In this document: in pieces, positions 9,001 to 13,708 of the stretch
Layout: every line of letters starts with the position of its first letter
How positions within the stretch are numbered: the first letter of the stretch is position 1
From: Phoronis ovalis
Taxonomy: Eukaryota > Phoronida > Phoronidae
NCBI GenBank assembly: GCA_028565635.1
Contig: JAOXYB010036606.1
Span: forward strand, 1-13,708
Direction of reading: 5' to 3'
DNA length: 13,708 bases
Program-made: the position numbers and the translations under genes
The notes under the pieces: model-generated
Database searches by the model: none
Told to the model about the DNA's origin: nothing
The model's input: the letters and a program-made list of their open reading frames with translations, nothing else

Positions 9001-10853
9001 GAGATCCTTCTATCCTGTATTCACTCCTCACAATGTTATACTCATAGTCATAGACAGAAAAAATGTGATAATTTTAGAGATACATCGAGTTACTATTTAG
9101 CACAGACTCAAATAATGTTATCTGGTGTGCAGTTTTAAGAAAGCAAAAAAAAAGAAAAGTGTTTTCTCGAGGAAGGCATTTTTTCGAGAGCTGCAGCTGT
9201 CAAACAAAGTCTTGCTCAAGTCTGCACTCTAGTGAAACGTTTGCAGATACATTGTGAAGAGTGGTATTTAAGATGATGAAATGGATCACAACAATCATGT
9301 TTTGGGCGATTCTTTTTCGAAACATTTCAAAACTCTCTCTCTCTCCCCTAGGCTTTTTATTTTTCACCAGCTGAAATATTATAAAAACGTGAAGTCTGAA
9401 GATTAAAATGCAGTTCTTAGAAAGATTGTAAAGCTAAGGAAGATGTCTATATTTATGAAAAAGCAACCACATATTAAGTTATATTATTTTGAATTACTTC
9501 AATTATAGCCACAAATAATGTCCCCCATGGGGCCAATCAGGTAAAATGTGGTAATCAAGCACATTAGAGCCTTAAAAAAACGCCTAAGCAAGTGCTTTAG
9601 GAAGCTTCAAAAATGGACCCTTCCGCAGGGCTTTTACCGAAATTGGTTCCCTTTCCAGAACTGTAAATTTTCGACAAGCAAAAAACAAGTTTTACTTAAA
9701 TAGAGGCTGGTAGACTCTGCAAGACATCGTGAAAAGCAGAAATAAGAAGGACCAAGGATAAAAACTATACCTTTTTGGTCAAAACTGCAGATTGTTAACT
9801 TAAGCGTTATACACCAAGTCCTTAAAACTCTCTTTTCATGCTTGATTACCCATATTTTACATGCATGAGTGGGTCTCCCCAAAGTATATAACGACCCTTG
9901 TAACATCGCATAATGTCATACCTGTGGTAGCATTTTGAACAAAAGCGGTATTCTCTAATTTTGCGCCAACAAAACTACAGATGTGCTGTAGACTGTTCAA
10001 CCACTTTGCTTTAACTTTCCTTCTGAACCAAGTATCAGGGTGTTGATCAACCTCACCCTGGAGCCTGTAAAGTAGAAAAAAATTTGTTTTCTTTTTACTA
10101 AACTTTACAGTTGACCTTTTAGCTATAGATGTATATCAATACATGTTCTGTTTTGAGAGGGAATTTTGACTTTTTAGCAATTATACTTTCACTCACGCAG
10201 TTATGATAAATAAGTAGTATAAAATATGGTTCAAGTCCACGGGAATATATTCGTTAAATTAGTTGCTGTAACAGAGAATGTTCGTATGTACTAATGCCGA
10301 ATTCTTAGAATTTGTTCGAGTCTCCGGAAATCTGTTCCGAGTCTACGGAAATGACGGTGCGAGTAGCAGAAATGTTGGTGCGAAACCCGGAAAAGGGTTC
10401 AGGGAAACAGGTGCGCGAATGCGGATTGATGGTTTGAGTTTATTTGCTAACACATGTATATAGCTAGCTGGCTTGAATCGAGATCCACTGGATTTTCTAG
10501 TGAGATGTACCTTATCATTTTTATGAGATGTCATTAAATGCTAATTAAATTTCATTTATTTCACCATATGATTCTGAAATACCATCACAATATAGCCTAA
10601 ATGTCCAAGTTTATTTGTGTAAAAAAAAGTATAATACGGATTTTTTCAAGTTTTTATTCAAACAAAAGCGAACCTATATCTTAAGCTTAAATAAGTTCTG
10701 CGACTATAAAACTTACCTTCTTTGCTCTTGCCTAACTTTTATTGGCACAGTACCATAAGAACCATGGTTACAAAATGTTGCGTTTCTGTCTAAACAGAAC
10801 TCGGTTTCTTTTATTTTGTTTCCAAAGTGAGCTTTGTCTATGGGATCTGCCAT
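2829..10853 (-). CDS. PLP-dependent class V aminotransferase-fold enzyme, isopenicillin N epimerase / cysteine desulfhydrase-like; 8 exons, 401 aa
   Basis: The coding join on the minus strand is 10853-10717, 10064-9922, 8812-8699, 8253-8146, 7738-7586, 7306-7098, 6557-6399 and 3011-2829. All seven introns are GT-AG, the frame is kept, and the product has 401 residues, the usual size for CefD-like proteins. Motifs in order: NHGSYG (29-34) near the start; NATTGIN (90-96), which binds the PLP phosphate; TKVTYDAV (113-120); DHITSPTATVLPV (168-180); IDGAHAPGH (196-204), with Asp197 for the pyridine nitrogen; LHKW (221-224), with Lys223 as the Schiff-base lysine; QGTRD (264-268); and RISVQVYN (371-378), with the Arg expected to bind the substrate carboxylate. 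No signal peptide, transmembrane segment or C-terminal SKL is seen, so it is probably cytosolic. The family includes bacterial isopenicillin N epimerases, plant L-cysteine desulfhydrases and ergothioneine-pathway C-S lyases. Animals make no penicillin, so I expect C-S lyase or another amino-acid reaction, but the substrate is unknown. An upstream acceptor implies an untranslated first exon. Confidence 0.92.
3557..3565 (+). promoter_or_regulatory. TATA-box core promoter, antisense to the host gene
   Basis: TATAAATAG lies in a locally GC-richer context (GGGGGAGTATAAATAGCACC). A candidate initiator, TCAGTT, lies at 3574-3579 and another start region at about 3585. A GTAAGT donor follows at 3628. 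This looks like a real RNA polymerase II core promoter, reading plus strand inside a minus-strand gene. Confidence 0.45.
3585..3627 (+). other. Possible noncoding first exon downstream of the TATA box
   Basis: The segment from the presumed start site to the donor ATA|GTAAGT (3628-3633) contains no ATG and so would be 5' UTR. It would splice to an acceptor at about 4193 that is followed at once by an ATG. The start position is approximate, estimated from a TATA-to-start distance of about 28 bases. Confidence 0.3.
4194..4226 (+). other. Possible start of a coding exon: acceptor fused to ATG, 10-codon ORF
   Basis: A long T-rich tract ends in ATTATAG at 4193, and the next bases are ATGCCAAACAAACC. 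The frame gives MPNKPSLKKV and then TAG. The stop follows a run of seven A. In the shifted frame after the run, reading stays open for 23 more codons to TGA at about 4293-4295. It may be the 5' end of a captured or decayed gene, or a transcript with a very short ORF. I do not recognise the peptide. Confidence 0.25.
5530..6120. repeat. GC-rich degenerate repeat array of about ten short units
   Basis: Read on the minus strand, the block AGGGTNTNTTTTT (plus-strand AAAAANANACCCT) recurs about ten times at irregular spacing of roughly 30-75 bases. It often comes with CACG or CGCG just before it, for example near 5755, 5790, 5840, 5910, 5945, 5980 and 6052. Two CGCG-centred palindromes lie between units, at 5802-5811 and 6016-6029. 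Composition differs sharply from the flanking AT-rich intron: C runs, A runs and many CpG. No transposase or reverse transcriptase is seen. ORFs through it are fragmentary. The element class is unknown to me. Confidence 0.6.
6016..6029. repeat. Perfect 14-bp palindrome GTAACGCGCGTTAC
   Basis: The sequence equals its own reverse complement. A shorter relative, AACGCGCGTT, lies at 5802-5811 in the same repeat array, in a similar setting (GCGCGTTACGCGC). The recurrence suggests the palindrome belongs to the repeat unit. Confidence 0.7.
6399..6557 (-). CDS. Exon 7 of the coding region (residues 289-341)
   Basis: The acceptor is ATTTATTTACAG and the donor GAT|GTAAGT. The exon is 159 bases, phase 0 at both ends. 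It encodes the start of the small C-terminal domain: a helix (YNCRLADLATSLL) and the strand FMKTVYLPKI. Open translation continues past the donor into the intron, but homology stops at residue 341. Confidence 0.88.
6558..7097 (-). other. Intron 6 of the enzyme gene (540 bases)
   Basis: Its donor is GTATGT and its acceptor ATTTATTTACAG. It is AT-rich and contains a two-copy 28-bp tandem duplication at 6868-6923. Nothing else is recognisable. Confidence 0.85.
6868..6928. repeat. Tandem duplication, 28-bp unit, 2 copies plus 5 bases
   Basis: The unit AAACTTGGTCAAGGCAGC(G/A)TTCGT(G/A)CCT occupies 6868-6895 and 6896-6923, followed by AAACT. The copies differ at only two positions, both G in the first and A in the second. 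This points to a recent slippage duplication inside intron 6. Confidence 0.9.
7098..7306 (-). CDS. Exon 6 of the coding region (residues 219-288), with the catalytic lysine
   Basis: The acceptor is TTTTCATGCAG and the donor ATG|GTATGT. The exon is 209 bases, entering in phase 1 and leaving in phase 0. It starts GNLHKWLFTARGCA, with Lys223 as the Schiff-base residue. It continues through WINP, TPLVTSHFY and QGTRDDTAYLT, the family's conserved GTRD segment. Confidence 0.92.
7307..7585 (-). other. Intron 5 of the enzyme gene (279 bases)
   Basis: This is the shortest intron. Its donor is the weak GTCAGG and its acceptor TTTTCATGCAG. It is AT-rich, with no feature beyond a C-rich patch at about 7495-7500. 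Confidence 0.85.
7586..7738 (-). CDS. Exon 5 of the coding region (residues 168-219)
   Basis: The acceptor is ATATATTTGCAG. The donor ACTG|GTCAGG is the weakest of the gene but fits frame and homology. The exon is 153 bases, phase 1 at both ends. It carries DHITSPTATVLPV, LCHNNNILVLIDGAHAPGH and the strand ADFYTG that leads to the catalytic lysine loop. Asp197 is the expected pyridine-nitrogen ligand. Confidence 0.9.
7739..8145 (-). other. Intron 4 of the enzyme gene (407 bases)
   Basis: It is bounded by donor GTAACC and acceptor ATATATTTGCAG. I see no repeat, RNA gene or regulatory site in it. The plus-strand ORF at 7512-7844 overlapping exon 5 is a shadow. Confidence 0.85.
8146..8253 (-). 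CDS. Exon 4 of the coding region (residues 132-168)
   Basis: The acceptor is ATTTTATAG and the donor TTG|GTAACC. The exon is 108 bases, phase 1 at both ends. It encodes VVYVDIPLT and then a charged helix (IYSAYEKVIKENDG) before the strand KLAVI that leads into the conserved DH pair of the next exon. Confidence 0.88.
8254..8698 (-). other. Intron 3 of the enzyme gene (445 bases)
   Basis: It is bounded by GTAAGT and ATTTTATAG. The plus-strand ORF at 8447-8650 inside it shows no domain and no homolog I recognise. Nothing else is evident. Confidence 0.85.
8699..8812 (-). CDS. Exon 3 of the coding region (residues 94-132)
   Basis: The acceptor is CTTTTCAG and the donor A|GTAAGT. The exon is 114 bases, phase 1 at both ends. 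It encodes INTVLKSL and then FEKGDVILATKVTYDAVK, a core strand and helix of the PLP domain. Tyr117 is a plausible ring-stacking or active-site residue, inferred from family position. Confidence 0.9.
9333..9345. repeat. (CT)n microsatellite
   Basis: A run of about six CT dinucleotides, followed by CCCC, inside intron 2. Confidence 0.8.
9541..9860. mobile_element. MITE-like unit with 21-22-bp inverted ends in intron 2
   Basis: GTAAAATGTGGTAATCAAGC at 9541-9560 (plus one A) pairs with the reverse complement of 9839-9860, GTAAAATATGGGTAATCAAG followed by CA. They differ only by one inserted base and one substitution. The 320-base unit has no transposase. A clear target-site duplication was not found at the edges, so the true ends may lie slightly elsewhere. 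A nonautonomous DNA transposon (MITE) is the natural reading; an old inverted duplication is the alternative. Confidence 0.45.
9922..10064 (-). CDS. Exon 2 of the coding region (residues 46-94)
   Basis: The acceptor is CTACTTTACAG and the donor CAG|GTATGA; 143 bases. It covers the N-terminal helix after NHGSYG (HPDTWFRRK, residues 54-62), as in CefD-like proteins. It ends inside NATTG, the PLP-phosphate-binding turn (residues 90-94). The closing intron is phase 1. Confidence 0.9.
10065..10716 (-). other. Intron 1 of the coding region (652 bases)
   Basis: It is bounded by GTAAGT and CTACTTTACAG, phase 2. It is AT-rich apart from a GC-richer degenerate minisatellite at 10314-10397. ORFs at 10278-10463 (+) and 10343-10534 (-) are translations of that repeat on each strand. 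Confidence 0.85.
10314..10397. repeat. Degenerate minisatellite, about 21-bp unit, 4 copies
   Basis: Units start at 10314, 10334, 10356 and 10377, with the pattern G(T/G)(T/G)(C)CGAGTCTNCGGAAATG. The first two units are the most alike (GTTCGAGTCTCCGGAAAT and GTTCCGAGTCTACGGAAAT); the last is the most diverged. On the plus strand the unit length keeps one frame open and gives seven-residue repeats such as FRVSGNL / FRVYGND. Confidence 0.6.
10717..10853 (-). CDS. Exon 1 of the coding region (residues 1-46)
   Basis: It begins MADPIDKAHFGN and contains the family motif NHGSYG at residues 29-34. The start is the only in-frame ATG before this motif in the exon. The donor is AG|GTAAGT (perfect consensus), leaving phase 2. 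Just before the ATG the minus strand reads TTTTTTATAGAG, an AG acceptor with a T tract, so the transcribed exon probably begins at 10853-10855 and the 5' UTR is split by another intron. Confidence 0.88.
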
Positions 10854-10988
10854 CTCTATAAAAAAACCAGTATGATAGTACGAGTTCAGAGCCTTCTACA
10901 AAAATTACACTTCTTTCTGATACAAGAGCATATTATTATATATTTTTAATTCATTTACTATATTCATTTTTCCCTTTCGGTAACAATA

Positions 10989-11006
10989 CTGTCTGTCTGT
11001 CTGTCT
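10989..11006. repeat. (CTGT)n tetranucleotide microsatellite
   Basis: About four and a half copies of CTGT in a row, 135 bases upstream of the enzyme start codon. Confidence 0.85.
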
Positions 11007-11136
11007 ACTATGTAGTAGAGTGAGCGATTCACATGGCATATTAGGTAAACTATAAAGATTAAGATATCATGGCAATTCAACAGACGTGTGTTATTTCTCT
11101 CCAGAGATTATCAATCAATTTCATAGTCCTGTCAAG

Positions 11137-11461
11137 TCTCACGTTTTGGAGCAACATCTCCCTCCCAAAAAAAACCCTCACGGTCGAGCCTAAAATCTCA
11201 CGTTTTCGAGCTAAACCCCAGCAAAAGTTGGTCAACATATGAATTCTCATGTTAATCTGGGATTATAGCAGAAATGTCCCGGCAGGAGCCATTACGAATT
11301 CCTGTTTTATAAAGGGATTAACAGATTATTTTGAGGTGTGAAATTAACAGTTTAAAATAAATTGAATGTAAAGATGATCACAGCTGGATTTGATTAAGAC
11401 TTAGTTCTAAATGGTATACGTAGTTAAGAACCTGCTGTTACCTGCCAAAGTCTCACGTTTT
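11137..11461 (-). promoter_or_regulatory. Three copies of AAAACGTGAGA upstream of the enzyme gene
   Basis: TCTCACGTTTT on the plus strand occurs exactly at 11137-11147, 11196-11206 and 11451-11461. Read toward the gene it is AAAACGTGAGA, containing ACGTG, the core bound by bHLH-PAS factors such as HIF. The middle copy is also half of an imperfect 20-bp tandem repeat (CTCACGGTCGAGCC / CTCACGTTTTCGAGC). A regulatory role is inference. They could equally be fragments of a dispersed repeat. Confidence 0.3.
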
Positions 11462-13255
11462 GAGTGGGAGTATTCCGTTTTGGAACAGCTCGGGTCGTTC
11501 TTTTACGTGGGGCATATAATTATAGAAGGACGTTCTTTTACATATATAAAGAACACAGAGTTATATATAACAGTGAACATACGATATGAATCTGAGTCAA
11601 TATTTTTCATAATAATATAATACATTCAATTTCTTCGTGCATACACAATGTACTTTTAATATTTATTTTAGTCTAGTTTGTTTAAAAGAAATTACACCTT
11701 ACAATTCAAGACTATTATTTTTTATTTCTGAGCTGATGTTATTTTATACAAAAGATAATCGAATGTGAATGGAGTATTTGTCGTGTTAATTCAAAGCATT
11801 AAATTTGTATTTGCTTATAAAAGTAATTTGAGATTGTTTAAACCTACATTCTAAGGAGTCGTTACTGTTCTGATGAGTTTTTCATGTATTTTACATTACA
11901 AGTTATGTTAAGCTGTAAAAACTATAGATAACATAATAACGGAAAAGTATTACATTTCGTTTCTAAAATCCACAAGAAATAAATGTGAATAAGAATTTCT
12001 TATTAAATATTGTAAAGGAATTCATTATAAATGAATTAAAAAAAGATAAGGTTATAAGTTCAGTATAATTTTACCTTATTTTACCCTATTTGAGACATCA
12101 AGGATCATCTTGTCTCTTTATTCAAGCACGCATTTGAATAAGAAAGAACAAAGGAAACATTTCCCTTTTCCTTTAATAAGACAAAATGGCATATATTCAT
12201 TTTCCTTAATATTGAACAAGGAAACTAGAACTAACTTAATTGTCTTAGATAAGTGAAATTATTCTTGACAATCATAAGCTTTTCAGTTTAAAACAATAAT
12301 TATATTTTCACCTTTATCAACTTTCTGGATACGTAATACGTACGACTTTGATCCGATAGTAAAGTACACGAATTTGTTATGAATACCGTATTGTATCAAA
12401 AGCGTGTCGTAGTCTGGTTCCTAATAATAACGTACGTTCTTGATGAAAGCTTAGCATACTGATTGTTTGAACAGAACAGAGATGAATTTATTTTCAACTA
12501 CATCTTCATATCATTTTGCGAACGAAACGCATGGTATGTACTGTACAAGTATTCGAGATTAAAGCATGTGCATATAGTTGGCGTAATGCAGTAGTTGGAC
12601 TTTCTCAATAACGAGGCTAGTACAAGAAATAAACGCTTTTCTCATTAAATATATACATTACCTAAACACTGGTATCAAGTATCACAACTTCTTTAACCCA
12701 GGTCAGCTGATTGGAGTGACAAACGGGTACAACCTGGTACAACTTATCAACTTATTAAAACTAAAATACTTTATCAAATAATCTGTATGATTAATACTTA
12801 GATATATAATTTATATGATCAATCGTAAATTTGAACAAGTTGAAAGACATTAGATCCCTACTGGCAACATGAGAAAAACAAAATAATATAAAGACCAAGG
12901 CTTAAATCTGACTTTGTAAAACATTCCAACTTTTGTCTGGTAGTCCAGCTGATAGTATATTGGAGTGCGTAAATTAGATTTCATTGTATTCCTCAGGCAC
13001 CTATTATAATTCATATTTCCCAGGTAATAAATTAATTTTTACAATGCATTTCTTTATTACTGCGTTATCCTATAACTAATTACCCCGTATTAAAAATGCA
13101 TTTACATCTACTTTTTGAACAGCCATTACTTTTACAACTAATATCCGGGGCCGGGACTAATTAATACTGCACGGCAATAATATATACAACTACATAAAAC
13201 GCATGTGCAGAAAATGCATAAGTTATTCATTTTATTTTATATATACATGTTTGAT

Positions 13256-13296
13256 ACTCATAGGCCATTTTCGCACTATGGCCCGGTTTTATGAGT
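13256..13296. repeat. Imperfect inverted repeat (hairpin)
   Basis: ACTCATA (13256-13262) and GGCCAT (13263-13268) pair with ATGGCC (13278-13283) and TATGAGT (13290-13296), with a 9-base loop and a 6-base bulge on one side. It may be a short fold-back repeat remnant; no function is evident. Confidence 0.5.
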
Positions 13297-13544
13297 CAAA
13301 AATGTATGGATTATAGAAATCAGGTACACCCAGTTTCATACAATCATGTTACGTTTTTTATTTCTTTTCTAAGTATTTCAGCAAATGAAACGTACCATAA
13401 TATAGTTAATCAAATGTTTTAAACCTGCACTGGAGAAGTTCTCTAAATACCACCCCCAATGCAACATTGGCGAACTTGAAATTGTTCTAAACATTAAAAA
13501 TTTTCAACCCGCCGGTAAATTCTAGTTATCCTAATTCACACGGG

Positions 13545-13660
13545 CAATCGCGATTAAAATATTAGCTATAGATAAAAAATTTAGCCAAACTTTAATCGCG
13601 ATTGTGACCATTCGCACGATAAACATTCTAACGCGATTGATTTTCAATCGCGATTGAAAA
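13545..13660. repeat. Cluster of AATCGCGATT palindromes
   Basis: The perfect 10-bp palindrome AATCGCGATT occurs at 13546-13555, 13594-13603 and 13646-13655. The first two also form a larger inverted pair (CAATCGCGATTAAA at 13545-13558 and TTTAATCGCGATTG at 13591-13604). The third extends to a perfect 20-bp palindrome, 13641-13660. A related ACGCGATTGA lies at 13631-13640. It could be the edge of a fold-back or MITE-type element cut by the window end, or an array of sites for a dimeric DNA-binding protein. Confidence 0.7.
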
Positions 13661-13708
13661 TTCTTCCCAGCTGACCTACATGTTGTTTTTGTGCTGCTTT
13701 TTTGGCGA

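Larger units (their letters stand above)
8813..9921 (-). other. Intron 2 of the enzyme gene (1109 bases)
   Basis: It is bounded by donor GTATGA and acceptor CTTTTCAG. It contains a short CT microsatellite (9333-9345), an inverted-repeat-bounded unit (9541-9860) and a GC-richer patch at about 8881-8935. An ORF at 9634-9906 on the minus strand lies almost entirely within the repeat unit and shows no recognisable domain. Confidence 0.85.
10854..13708. other. Upstream flank of the enzyme gene: 5' UTR intron, promoter and repeats
   Basis: No coding exon was recognised in these 2.85 kb. The acceptor beside the ATG implies that an untranslated exon lies here. Possible minus-strand donors include CAG|GTAACA near 11440, AAG|GTGAAA near 12310 and TTTAG|GTAATG near 12660, and I cannot choose among them. 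The stretch also holds a TCTG microsatellite, three TCTCACGTTTT motifs, small hairpins (for example TTATTCAA/TTGAATAA at about 12117-12142) and the palindrome cluster at the right end. Confidence 0.5.

Noticed and set aside
9634-9906. 90-codon minus-strand ORF in intron 2
   Set aside because: It falls almost wholly in the MITE-like unit and runs up to the intron 2 donor; no recognisable domain.

Overview
This is nuclear DNA of an invertebrate animal: AT-rich, gene-sparse, with short coding exons split by GT-AG introns. A bivalve or other mollusc is my best inference. It rests on the intron-rich isopenicillin-N-epimerase-like gene, the last exon of what looks like a PAN/apple-domain gene, and the style of the dispersed repeats. 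No rRNA, tRNA, CRISPR or bacterial operon structure was seen.

The main content is one complete gene on the minus strand. It codes for a PLP-dependent class V aminotransferase-fold enzyme of the isopenicillin N epimerase / cysteine desulfhydrase-like group. I assembled eight exons by hand: complement(join(2829..3011, 6399..6557, 7098..7306, 7586..7738, 8146..8253, 8699..8812, 9922..10064, 10717..10853)). They give 1206 bases, 401 residues and a stop, with every junction on GT-AG and the frame kept throughout. The PLP-binding motifs are present and in order. An AG acceptor lies two to three bases before the ATG, so an untranslated first exon and the promoter probably lie further right (10.86-13.7 kb).

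At the left edge, 91..356 (+) looks like the final coding exon of a secreted or membrane PAN/apple-domain gene whose other exons lie outside the window. It converges tail to tail with the enzyme gene. The 2.5 kb between the two stop codons is AT-rich and holds candidate polyadenylation signals and one unexplained 192-codon ORF.

The largest intron (intron 7, 3012..6398) holds most of the foreign material. One part is a 1.5 kb segment bounded by a 16-bp perfect inverted repeat with TTAA at each edge (3450..4957). It carries a TATA-box promoter, a short noncoding exon and a splice acceptor fused to an ATG, all antisense to the host gene. The other part is a GC-rich degenerate repeat array (about 5530..6120). 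Intron 2 holds a MITE-like 320-bp unit with 21-22-bp inverted ends, and intron 1 a degenerate 21-bp minisatellite. The upstream flank has three copies of an ACGTG-containing motif and, at the far right, a cluster of perfect AATCGCGATT palindromes.
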